This document shows positions 1 through 5,240 of a DNA stretch of 8,122 nt, one piece after another. Origin of the DNA: Candidatus Aenigmatarchaeota archaeon (GTDB lineage Archaea; Aenigmatarchaeota; Aenigmatarchaeia; QMZS01); NCBI GenBank assembly GCA_003663295.1, contig QMZS01000041.1, positions 1-8,122 of the forward strand. Reading direction: 5' to 3'. Positions within the stretch are counted from its first letter, which is position 1. Each line of letters begins with the position of its first letter. A program made the translations under genes and the position numbers. The notes beneath the pieces were generated by a model, which ran no database searches, was not told the DNA's origin, and worked only from the letters and a program-made list of their open reading frames with translations.

Positions 1-394
1 TAAGATTGTTCAGGCAAAAATTTCCGAACTTTTTAATCCACGGATATTTTTCAAGATTTCTTGAACCCAGAACAAAATCATAACCTTCCTTAACTTTTTC
101 TACAAACCTTGGAATATCTTCAGGCGAGTGCTGCAAATCAGCATCCAGAGTAACGATTATATCAGCTCCAAGAAATATTGCTCTTTTAATTCCTTTTCTC
201 TTTGAATATCCAACACCTTTATTTTGCTTATTCACCAAAACTTTAGCTCCTTCCTTTTTTGCCAATTCACCGGTGTTGTCTTTAGAACCATCATCAATAA
301 CCACAATTTCGTCCACAAATTTTCTAGTTCTTTTCACAACTTCTGTGATTGTTTTGCTTTCATTATGAGCTGGTATAACTGCAATTACTTTCAT
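1..394 (-). CDS. GT2-family glycosyltransferase, dolichyl-phosphate mannose synthase-like (5' part, runs off the window)
   Basis: The minus-strand frame opens at an ATG at 394 and stays open to the window edge, giving 131 N-terminal residues; the C-terminus is outside. It begins MKVIAVIPAHNES, a standard GT2 start. It continues with VVIDDGSKDNT (about residues 31-41, nucleotide-sugar binding) and LDADLQHSPEDIP (about 83-95, the DxD-like metal site). It then has VLGSR (108-112). The DADLQH...P and GSR pattern is typical of DPM1/DPG-synthase-like enzymes, which transfer a sugar from an NDP-sugar to a polyprenyl phosphate at the membrane. The exact sugar and acceptor cannot be told, and whether C-terminal membrane segments follow is unknown. 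It is divergent from kae1, with only 10 bases between the two ATGs. The two NTP-transferase-like genes in the window could supply NDP-sugars, but that link is inference. Confidence 0.9.
   Translation of the reverse strand, partial: MKVIAVIPAHNESKTITEVVKRTRKFVDEIVVIDDGSKDNTGELAKKEGAKVLVNKQNKGVGYSKRKGIKRAIFLGADIIVTLDADLQHSPEDIPRFVEKVKEGYDFVLGSRNLEKYPWIKKFGNFCLNNL
374..380 (+). promoter_or_regulatory. Possible TATA-like box for kae1, inside the divergent glycosyltransferase gene
   Basis: TATAACT is centred about 28 bases before the kae1 ATG. This spacing suits leaderless transcription. With only 10 bases between the divergent start codons, any kae1 promoter must lie within the first codons of the glycosyltransferase. 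The box is a weak match, so this is tentative. Confidence 0.3.
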
Positions 395-404
395 TATATT
401 ATTT

Positions 405-1346
405 ATGAAAGTTATAGGAATTGAGAGCACAGCCCATACATTCGGAATTGGGGTGGTAGATGAGAAATTTAAAGTTCTTGCTGACGAAAGAACGCATTAT
501 ACTCCAAAAGAAGGCATAATTCCCCTTGAAGCTGCGCAATCTCATGAAAAAAATGCACCCAAACTTCTTAAAAAAATAGAAGATAAAATTGACCTGAAAG
601 AAATAGGCTTAATAGGGCTATCCTCTGGACCTGGATTAGCTCCCTGCCTCTATCACGGTCTGAACTTTGTAAAAGATTTGTCAAAGAAACTGAGAAAACC
701 ACTGGTTGGAATAAATCATTGCCAGGCTCATATTGAAATTGGCAAGATTCTGACTAAATTAAAATCTCCTATTACTCTGTATGTTTCCGGAGGGAATACC
801 CAGATTATCTACGAAAATAAAGGATACAAAATTCTTGGTGAAACCCAGGATATTGGAATAGGGAATGCGATAGACAAACTTGGGCGGGTAGCCGGATTAA
901 GTTTTCCCGCAGGTCCTAAAATTGAAAAAATCGCCAAGAAAGGAAACTTTGTTATGCTCCCTTATTCAGTAAAAGGGATGGACCTTAATTTTTCAGGAAT
1001 TTTATCTGAATCAATAAGAAAACTTGAAAAAGGTGAAAGCAAAGAAGATATATTTTACTCTTTCCAGGAAGTGTGCTTTGCAATGCTTACTGAAATAACT
1101 GAAAGAGCCATCGCAGCAACAGAAAAAAAAGAACTGTTGCTTGTTGGCGGGGTTGCCCAGAACAACAGACTTCAGGAAATGCTAAAAATTATGTGCAAAG
1201 ACCGCGGAGCAAAATTTGAGGTTGTGCCAAAAGAATTTGCCGGGGACAACGGGACAATGATTGCAATGACTGCTTTGGTGAATTATAAAAATAAGGAAAT
1301 TGGAGAAATTGAAATAAAACCTAATTGGAGGGTCGATACTATATAA
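405..1346 (+). CDS. kae1: Kae1, catalytic subunit of KEOPS tRNA N6-threonylcarbamoyladenosine synthase
   Basis: This 313-residue protein has the ASKHA-fold Kae1/TsaD/Qri7 signature. Visible blocks are GIESTAHTFGIGVV (5-18), SSGPGLAPCL (73-82), NHCQAHIEIG (104-113), LYVSGGNTQ (125-133), GETQDIGIGNAIDKLGR (145-161), LPYSVKGMDLNFSG (185-198), LLVGGVAQNNRL (245-256) and GDNGTMIA (280-287). H105 and H109 of the HxxxH motif and D281 match the family's metal ligands, with Y126 nearby. Kae1 transfers the threonylcarbamoyl group from TC-AMP to A37 of ANN-decoding tRNAs, working with Bud32, Cgi121 and Pcc1. Many euryarchaeal versions are fused to the Bud32 kinase; this one is not, and no KEOPS partner is in the window. 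The family's usual GIEGTAH is GIESTAH here. The ATG at 405 places the first motif directly at the N-terminus as expected. The TAA stop overlaps the TATA-like box of the next gene. Confidence 0.96.
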   Translation: MKVIGIESTAHTFGIGVVDEKFKVLADERTHYTPKEGIIPLEAAQSHEKNAPKLLKKIEDKIDLKEIGLIGLSSGPGLAPCLYHGLNFVKDLSKKLRKPLVGINHCQAHIEIGKILTKLKSPITLYVSGGNTQIIYENKGYKILGETQDIGIGNAIDKLGRVAGLSFPAGPKIEKIAKKGNFVMLPYSVKGMDLNFSGILSESIRKLEKGESKEDIFYSFQEVCFAMLTEITERAIAATEKKELLLVGGVAQNNRLQEMLKIMCKDRGAKFEVVPKEFAGDNGTMIAMTALVNYKNKEIGEIEIKPNWRVDTI

Positions 1347-1349
1347 ATA
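1340..1349 (+). promoter_or_regulatory. TATA-like box before the DUF3566-like gene
   Basis: TATATAAATA lies about 15 bases before the ATG at 1359 and includes the kae1 stop codon (TAA, 1344-1346). The spacing is a little short for a leaderless start, so the gene may instead be read through from kae1. Confidence 0.45.
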
Positions 1350-1358
1350 ATATTAATT

Positions 1359-1634
1359 ATGGCAAAACAGGAATTAAAAAGTATTGGTGTGCTAAGTTTC
1401 GCAGTAGTTCTTGGACTGGTATACGCTGTAATGGGTTTGGTGATGGGAATCATAATGGCCTTAGGAGGCGCTTCCATAGGCGGAGCTGCTGCCGGAGGGA
1501 TAATCGGAATCTTCTCAATAATAATAGCCCCAATAATGTTTTTCATAATGGGTTTCATAGGAGGAGCAATTTTTGCATTACTCTATAACTTCGTAGCAGA
1601 CAAATATCAGGGAATTGAATTGGAATTTAAATAA
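1359..1634 (+). CDS. Small membrane protein, DUF3566-like
   Basis: This 91-residue protein has a short cytoplasm-like start (MAKQELKSIGVLS), two long hydrophobic stretches (about 12-38 and 48-75) rich in Gly and Ala, and a soluble C-terminal tail. The tail, ALLYNFVADKYQGIELEFK, resembles the end of DUF3566 proteins (pattern LYN-x3-D-x3-GIE), a family of small two-helix membrane proteins of unknown function; similar short proteins occur in archaea. Glycine-rich helices such as GGASIGGAAAGG (36-47) suggest tight helix packing or oligomerization. It starts 12 bases after kae1 and precedes another membrane protein. No enzymatic residue is apparent. The family link is made from memory of the pattern; the membrane topology is the solid part. 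Confidence 0.8.
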   Translation: MAKQELKSIGVLSFAVVLGLVYAVMGLVMGIIMALGGASIGGAAAGGIIGIFSIIIAPIMFFIMGFIGGAIFALLYNFVADKYQGIELEFK

Positions 1635-1653
1635 TTTGTTTTAATTTTCTTAT

Positions 1654-1667
1654 TTTTATATATATAG
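1654..1667 (+). promoter_or_regulatory. TATA-like box before the polytopic membrane protein gene
   Basis: The stretch TTTTATATATATAG ends 7 bases before the ATG at 1675, in a 40-base gap after the preceding gene. It is a strong AT box in a T-rich tract. The T-rich part just before it could also end the upstream transcript. Confidence 0.45.
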
Positions 1668-1674
1668 CTTTATT

Positions 1675-2442
1675 ATGGATTTAGGAAAGAGTATAAATAA
1701 AAGTTTAAGATTTTGCATTAATCCGAAAAGATGGTTTCCTTTTTTCCTAATGAATTTATTGGGATTGTCGCTTATTCTCGCTATTTTCAACAACGCACAT
1801 TTATTTAATTCGCCTAATGTTTTATCAGGAATTTATGTGTTCTCGGTTATGTTTCTGGAAATTATTATAGTGGGTGGTTTATTATTTGTTATTGATCTTA
1901 TAATTCAAGGAGCAGTTATACACCAGAGTTATAAAGAAAAAGAATATAGAAAAAGTTTTTTAAATTCTTACCGCAAAACTCCGTCATTAATCATGGCAAG
2001 TGCGGTCATACTTGCAATAAATATATTTGCAATTTCAATACCTTATTTTGGACTGATTTTTATGTTTATGTCTGTTCTTGCTCTCTACTTTGTATACCAG
2101 AATATAATCATAAAAAATATGGGATTTGCCAACAGTCTTGAATACTCATTTGATTTATTCAAAAAGAACTGCGGTTCTTTGATAATAATTTATTTTGCTC
2201 TTGGCATTTTATCCGTTCTTCTTAGCCTGATATTTTCAATGCCTTTAATTTATATGATTTTCACAATATTAATTTCCGGGGGTCAACTTGCATTAAATCC
2301 CCTCACAGCCATCAGTTTGAATCTTAATTGGTTATTTATCTGCCTTTTGATAAGCATAATTGGAAAATCTATATCCCGGGTTTTCTACATAAAAACCCAG
2401 ACTGAGATTTATTTACAGATGATAAAGAAAAAGGCAAAATAA
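1675..2442 (+). CDS. Polytopic membrane protein of unknown function
   Basis: This 255-residue protein is almost all membrane. Hydrophobic segments are at about 20-38, 51-80, 104-121, 123-141, 168-187, 188-202 and 214-234, so about six or seven helices. A basic amphipathic N-terminus (MDLGKSINKSLRFCINPKRW) precedes the first helix, and the basic KKKAK end suggests a cytoplasmic C-terminus. The connectors QGAVIHQSYKEKEYRKSF (78-95) and KNMGFANSLEYSFDLFKKN (147-165) are reminiscent of DUF4013/DUF7847 and glycerophosphodiester-phosphodiesterase membrane-domain proteins, where repeated motifs of this sort separate helix pairs. No catalytic motif is visible. Transport or envelope organisation would be guesses. 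The stop codon lies directly before the eIF5A promoter. Confidence 0.82.
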   Translation: MDLGKSINKSLRFCINPKRWFPFFLMNLLGLSLILAIFNNAHLFNSPNVLSGIYVFSVMFLEIIIVGGLLFVIDLIIQGAVIHQSYKEKEYRKSFLNSYRKTPSLIMASAVILAINIFAISIPYFGLIFMFMSVLALYFVYQNIIIKNMGFANSLEYSFDLFKKNCGSLIIIYFALGILSVLLSLIFSMPLIYMIFTILISGGQLALNPLTAISLNLNWLFICLLISIIGKSISRVFYIKTQTEIYLQMIKKKAK

Positions 2443-2447
2443 AGGGG

Positions 2448-2458
2448 TTTTATATAAT
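2448..2458 (+). promoter_or_regulatory. TATA-like box of the eIF5A gene
   Basis: TTTTATATAAT is centred about 23 bases before the ATG at 2476, the spacing expected for a leaderless archaeal transcript. No Shine-Dalgarno sequence lies between the box and the ATG. Confidence 0.6.
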
Positions 2459-2475
2459 ATTTTAAAAATAATTTT

Positions 2476-2841
2476 ATGGTAGAGGTAAGAACCCTTAAAG
2501 AAGGAAATTACATCAAAATAGATGGAGAACCCTGCAAAATAACAAATAAAACAAGCGGAAAGACCAGTAAACACGGCGGAGCTAAGGCAACTGTAATCGC
2601 TGTGGGTGTTTTTGACGGCAAAAAAAGGGAATATGTGGGTCCAGTGTCTTCAAATGTGGAAGTTCCTATGATTCTAAAAAAGAAAGGACAGGTGGTAAGC
2701 ATCCAGGGAGATATAGCCCAGATAATGGATTTGGAATCTTACGAAATGTTTGATTTATCCACTGCAGGAGAAAAACTAAAGGAAGGAGAAGAAGTCGCAT
2801 ATATTGATGTAGAAGGAAGAAAAGCTTTGTTTAACAGATAA
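2476..2841 (+). CDS. eif5a: Translation factor aIF5A (eIF5A)
   Basis: This 121-residue protein matches archaeal aIF5A in length and domain order. An N-terminal SH3-like domain carries the hypusine loop (about 25-37), followed by an OB-fold C-terminal domain. Recognisable parts are VRTLKEGNYIKIDGEPCKI (4-22), SKHGGAKATVIAVGVFDGKKRE (31-52) and MDLESYEMFDL (84-94). K32, just before HGGAK, is the predicted (deoxy)hypusine site. The factor binds ribosomes stalled on difficult sequences such as polyproline and promotes peptide-bond formation. The residue before the modified lysine is usually Gly (xGKHG) but is Ser31 here. Deoxyhypusine synthase is not in the window. The gene has its own TATA-like box and appears monocistronic; the next gene also has one. 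Confidence 0.96.
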   Translation: MVEVRTLKEGNYIKIDGEPCKITNKTSGKTSKHGGAKATVIAVGVFDGKKREYVGPVSSNVEVPMILKKKGQVVSIQGDIAQIMDLESYEMFDLSTAGEKLKEGEEVAYIDVEGRKALFNR

Positions 2842-2857
2842 TTTTAATTTTGTAAAT

Positions 2858-2865
2858 CTTTATAG
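2858..2865 (+). promoter_or_regulatory. TATA-like box of the cysteine-rich miniprotein gene
   Basis: CTTTATAG is centred about 24 bases before the ATG at 2886, the same spacing as for eIF5A, which suggests a separate leaderless transcript. The TTTTAATTTT run just upstream (2842-2851) could end eIF5A transcription. Confidence 0.5.
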
Positions 2866-2885
2866 CAAATTATCTTAGAGATATT

Positions 2886-3212
2886 ATGAATAAACAGATT
2901 ATTATTTTAAGTGCAACACTCATTATTCTGCTGGGGCTTATCTATTTCTTTGCACCCGGAACTTACCAAAACGATTTCAACTGCAATACTTACTGCACCA
3001 TGCAATATTGGGATGGAGGTGTTTGCGAATGGCCTATCTTCATGGAAAAAAATAAATTTGAGGAATGGGCTATTAAAATAAACAAACCTGAATTAACATT
3101 TCCATATTCTAATGTTGTGAATATGGGTCCATGCGTGGTAAAAATTTTCAGTTCCCATTCCATGCACTGCGGCAGCGAAGGTCAATGCAATTGTTATTGT
3201 TTTAATAAATAA
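2886..3212 (+). CDS. Secreted or membrane-anchored cysteine-rich small protein
   Basis: This 108-residue protein has a short basic start (MNK) and one hydrophobic helix (about 4-23), which is a signal peptide or an N-terminal anchor. The remaining 85 residues form a hydrophilic extracellular domain with eight cysteines: C33, C37, C47, C83, C95, C101, C103 and C105. The even number and clustering (CNTYC near the front, CNCYC at the end) suggest up to four disulfides stabilising a small domain outside the cell, or possibly a metal site. Aromatic residues are frequent (YWDGG, CEWP). I do not recognise a named family; short cysteine-rich secreted proteins of this type are common in DPANN genomes. 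It is convergent with radB, with 8 bases between the stop codons. Confidence 0.8.
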   Translation: MNKQIIILSATLIILLGLIYFFAPGTYQNDFNCNTYCTMQYWDGGVCEWPIFMEKNKFEEWAIKINKPELTFPYSNVVNMGPCVVKIFSSHSMHCGSEGQCNCYCFNK

Positions 3213-3216
3213 AAAA
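3211..3216 (-). terminator. T6 tract after radB
   Basis: Read on the minus strand, a run of six T starts 4 bases after the radB TAG stop and overlaps the stop codon of the convergent cysteine-rich gene. Archaeal termination typically uses such U-tracts without a hairpin. The call rests on the tract alone. Confidence 0.4.
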
Positions 3217-3220
3217 TCCT

Positions 3221-3892
3221 CTAGAAAATTCTGAACTTTGCTTTCTCAATTCCTTTTTCAGTAATCTCAATCTCCACTTTTTTTCCTTCTGGCAAACTTC
3301 TGTGTTTTCTTAAAATTGCAAGTCTCCGGTTATCATCAACTTTTTTTAGTTCAATCAAACACTTGCTCCAGTATTTTACAACATCCCTTCCTGATAATTC
3401 TATTTCATCAGAGTTCACAGAATAAACCTGATTTGTAATCATAACGGGAATATCCTTTTCCTTTGCCAAAAAAGATAAAAAGGCAAGTTGCTTTGCGAGG
3501 GCTTTATTTATTTCAGTAAAATTCTCTTTGTTGATTTCAAGACGGTATAATGAAACCATAGAATCTACGATAATTAATTTCAAATCCAAATCCTTTAATT
3601 TATGCATCACCTTTATCTGTTCTTTGAAACTTGATGGATTTTGATATAAAATATTCTTTAGGTTCTCTTTGGTTCCGCCAATCTGAAAAAATCTTTCTGT
3701 TGAAAAACCATTTTCTGTGTCTATATACCCGACTTTTCCTTCTTTTAAACCAGATAATGTAAATAATAAAGTCAAATTTGTTTTCCCCGAACCTGGAGGT
3801 CCATACCCATTTGTTATTGCCCCATGCTCTATACCTCCATTTAACAAACTATCAATAACTTCGGTTCCTGAAGACAATCTGTTTATTTGCAT
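3221..3892 (-). CDS. radB: RadB, archaeal RecA/Rad51 paralogue
   Basis: This 223-residue protein is a single RecA-type ATPase core without the N-terminal helix-hairpin-helix domain of RadA, the size and architecture of RadB. Walker A is GPPGSGKT (31-38). VGYIDTEN (54-61) corresponds to the strand and acidic site after it, and Walker B is LIIVD (106-110). The segment IPVMITNQVYS (148-158) matches the strand before loop L2, and ending near KVEIEITEKGIEKAKFRIF is typical. RadB binds DNA and assists homologous recombination as a RadA mediator, with weak ATPase activity. The gene ends in TAG, showing that TAG works as a stop here. The ATG at 3892 lies inside a 14-base perfect palindrome. The gene lies 34 bases downstream of the NTP-transferase-like gene on the same strand, with its own possible TATA box between them. 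Confidence 0.93.
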   Translation of the reverse strand: MQINRLSSGTEVIDSLLNGGIEHGAITNGYGPPGSGKTNLTLLFTLSGLKEGKVGYIDTENGFSTERFFQIGGTKENLKNILYQNPSSFKEQIKVMHKLKDLDLKLIIVDSMVSLYRLEINKENFTEINKALAKQLAFLSFLAKEKDIPVMITNQVYSVNSDEIELSGRDVVKYWSKCLIELKKVDDNRRLAILRKHRSLPEGKKVEIEITEKGIEKAKFRIF

Positions 3893-3911
3893 AACTTAAG
3901 TTATTTAAGGA

Positions 3912-3917
3912 ATATAT
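3912..3917 (-). promoter_or_regulatory. Possible TATA box for radB
   Basis: ATATAT is centred about 22 bases before the radB ATG, in the 34-base gap after the upstream gene. The spacing fits a leaderless start, though co-transcription with the upstream gene is equally possible. Confidence 0.4.
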
Positions 3918-3926
3918 CAGAACTTT

Positions 3927-4703
3927 TTATTTTTTTGAATTTAAAAATTTCTCTGCCATGGAATGTTCTTTACTTGTGTTTATTGGGAGCCACACTGAAG
4001 AAGGTATTATCATGGAAGTCACTTTTCGGTCCTTTGCCAAATCAGGCAAAACCGAGTGTTCAAATTCAGGACTTTCTTCAGAATCCAAATCAATTTTCTT
4101 CTCTATCTCTAAATAAACTTCAGGTTCAATCACATAAAATGCTGTATTTGTATATTTCTGTATAAAAGGTTTTTCAACAAATCCGGTAACAAATTGTTCT
4201 GAATCTATTTCTCCAACCCCGTAAGGATATTCTGTGCCTGAAGTAAATAATGCGGTTACAAGAATCTCTCTGTTCTCAGTTCCATGTAAATGATGCAAAA
4301 GCAGTTTTATCGGCAAATTCCTGTCAAGATATAAATCATCAGGGTAACAAACAATTGCTCTTTTGTTCCGGTCAATCTTATTGTTCCTTAAAGCATATTT
4401 TAATGCTTTCCCCCGACCTTTCATAGTTTCAGGTTCCACTGAATAAATAACAGTAATCCCATACTTTGAACCATCGCCGACATGAGCTTCAATTTCCTCA
4501 TGCTTGTATCCGAGCAAAAACACAAAGTTTTTGAACCCTGAATTTTTTAAAAATTCTAATGTGTAATCTATAAGACATTTGCCGTTTAATTCCAGAAGAG
4601 CTTTTGGTTTGTCAATTTTACCCATTCTCTTCGCTCTTCCGCCGGCAATTATGATTGCTTGCGTATTTTCTATCTCTTTCTTTATATTATCGAGATTGTC
4701 CAT
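3927..4703 (-). CDS. Sugar-1-phosphate nucleotidyltransferase-like protein (NTP_transferase family)
   Basis: The fold is that of NDP-sugar pyrophosphorylases, which make NDP-sugars from NTP and sugar-1-phosphate. From the ATG at 4703 (258 residues) the motifs are IIIAGGRAKRMG (17-28, nucleotide loop), DKPKALLELNGK (31-42), GDGSKYGI (77-83), GRGKALKYAL (96-105), YPDDL (120-124, with the metal-binding Asp), FVEKP (175-179) and WLPINTSKEH (238-247, where WxDI-T-xE is usual). Two key spots deviate. The NAG sugar-binding motif is TNTAFYV (185-191), and the third glycine of the nucleotide loop is Ala24. The substrate is therefore uncertain. A TTG 9 bases upstream could also start the frame, but the ATG is preferred because it is nearer the motifs and keeps a fuller promoter gap. 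It is divergent from the tRNA-Ala gene and upstream of radB. Confidence 0.85.
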   Translation of the reverse strand: MDNLDNIKKEIENTQAIIIAGGRAKRMGKIDKPKALLELNGKCLIDYTLEFLKNSGFKNFVFLLGYKHEEIEAHVGDGSKYGITVIYSVEPETMKGRGKALKYALRNNKIDRNKRAIVCYPDDLYLDRNLPIKLLLHHLHGTENREILVTALFTSGTEYPYGVGEIDSEQFVTGFVEKPFIQKYTNTAFYVIEPEVYLEIEKKIDLDSEESPEFEHSVLPDLAKDRKVTSMIIPSSVWLPINTSKEHSMAEKFLNSKK

Positions 4704-4714
4704 AATAATCAATG

Positions 4715-4728
4715 ATTTAAATTTAAAT
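4715..4728. promoter_or_regulatory. Palindromic TATA element shared by the NTP-transferase and tRNA-Ala genes
   Basis: ATTTAAATTTAAAT is a perfect 14-base palindrome in the 41-base gap between the divergent genes. Its centre is about 23 bases from the tRNA 5' end and about 18 bases from the ATG at 4703. TBP boxes of this kind read the same on both strands, so one element could serve both directions. Position and sequence are seen; bidirectional use is inferred. Confidence 0.5.
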
Positions 4729-4781
4729 TAATAATCAAGATTATGGGCCCATAGTGTATTTGGTAACATGCTGCCTTCGCA

Positions 4782-4850
4782 GGAACCCTTTTCAACATAA
4801 TTGTTGAAAAAGGTCTCCATCCCAAAACAAAAAGGAATAATTTTCGAAAA
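4782..4850 (+). other. 69-nt canonical tRNA intron (position 37/38)
   Basis: The junctions form a textbook bulge-helix-bulge. The outer helix is the anticodon stem (4771-4775 with 4852-4856). The central four pairs are TTCG (4776-4779) with CGAA (4845-4848). The 5' bulge CAG is cut after 4781 and the 3' bulge AAT is cut after 4850. The inner helix GAA (4783-4785) pairs with TTT (4842-4844). Inside, 4789-4796 pairs with 4803-4810 as an 8-bp hairpin with loop ATAATT, extended by C4786/C4787 with G4812/G4813. No ORF or snoRNA boxes were seen. Confidence 0.9.
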
Positions 4851-4867
4851 TGGCAGAGACGCTGGGT

Positions 4868-4880
4868 AATAATTCCGGTA
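4868..4880 (+). other. 13-nt non-canonical tRNA intron in the T loop (between 54 and 55)
   Basis: Removing these 13 bases turns a 20-base T loop into the standard TTCGACT. The junction forms a second bulge-helix-bulge. The central helix is CTGG (4862-4865) with CCGG (4875-4878). The 5' bulge GTA is cut after 4867 and the 3' bulge TAT is cut after 4880. The outer helix is 4856-4861 with 4882-4887, five pairs and one A-A mismatch. The intron end is a small loop, 4869-4874. Both cuts fall between the second and third bulge bases, as the splicing endonuclease requires. Confidence 0.82.
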
Positions 4881-4964
4881 TCGACTCCCAGTGGGTCCAT
4901 TTAAACTTCAAGAGTATTTATTTATTGAAAAAACCTACAATGTTTTTAAATTGTTAAATTCATG

Positions 4965-5240
4965 TTAATTTCTTTTTTCGATTATGTAATTCCAAAGACC
5001 TACGTCCGCAGAGTTTCTATAGGATGAATTATAAAAAACAAAATAGGTGGACAATTTTTTACTAATAACAGATTTTATTTACAAAATTATAATTTGAAAT
5101 GTGATCTTCTTTTTGATAATTACAACATATTGTGTATTGTTTACAGCTAAATTTTTTACCTAAAATTTGTTCATAACAACCATAAACAAAAGATATGGTG
5201 GCATTATCAGATTTTTTGTACTATTTGATTGAAATTCCTC
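4965..5240 (-). pseudogene. Frame-broken 3' part of the membrane-anchored extracellular protein gene
   Basis: After the amber stop at 5241-5243, protein-like sequence continues on the minus strand in shifted frames. Eight or nine more residues (EEFQSNST) follow in the first frame. From about 5217 a second frame reads KKSDNATISFVYGCYEQ and on through a cysteine-rich stretch (FSCKQYTICC) for about 50 residues to a TAG at 5062-5064. From about 5078 a third frame reads KKLSTYFVFYNSSYRNSADV and on to a TAA at 4965-4967. Both shifts sit at A runs (six A at 5212-5217, four A at 5073-5076). Adding one A at the first and removing one A at the second joins the frames into a protein of about 180 residues. 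Gene decay is the simplest reading. Homopolymer sequencing error alone would not explain the amber codon. The join is inferred from frame continuity, not from homology. Confidence 0.55.

Larger units (their letters stand above)
4745..4899 (+). tRNA. tRNA-Ala (anticodon CGC) with two introns
   Basis: Joining 4745-4781, 4851-4867 and 4881-4899 gives a 73-nt cloverleaf that fits standard numbering without gaps. The acceptor stem is GGGCCCA with TGGGTCC plus A73. The D stem is GTGT with ACAT, with G18G19 in the loop. The anticodon stem is CTGCC with GGCAG. The T stem is CTGGG with CCCAG around a normal TTCGACT loop. The anticodon C34 G35 C36 reads Ala codon GCG. G3-U70, the classic AlaRS identity pair, and A73 both agree. 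The 3' CCA is not encoded. Positions 15 and 48 are T and G, the reverse of the usual purine-pyrimidine Levitt pair. A contiguous search could miss or misread this gene because the T loop is split. Confidence 0.9.

Noticed and set aside
385..414. Inverted repeat ACTTTCAT / ATGAAAGT as an operator
   Set aside because: It arises because both divergent genes start with ATGAAAGT (Met-Lys-Val), so it needs no regulatory explanation.
1283..1588. Other open frames overlapping the DUF3566-like gene on both strands
   Set aside because: Their translations are low-complexity products of the Gly/Ala-rich codons, and the chosen frame has the membrane-protein pattern and family-like C-terminus.
4782..4850. 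Guide RNA (C/D or H/ACA) or homing endonuclease within the first tRNA intron
   Set aside because: No C or D box pair, no ACA box and no ORF are visible in the 69 bases; only a simple hairpin.
4709..4900. 63-codon minus-strand open frame over the tRNA
   Set aside because: It lies entirely opposite the tRNA gene and its introns and has no protein-like pattern.
4900..4964. Tandem repeats, CRISPR or attachment site next to the tRNA 3' end
   Set aside because: No repeat of the tRNA 3' end was found in the following bases, and no integrase or repeat array is present; only AT-rich spacer was seen.
5212..5217. Programmed -1 frameshift on the six-A run
   Set aside because: The upstream amber codon would stop ribosomes before the run, and a second shift is needed further on. 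No stimulatory hairpin is evident.
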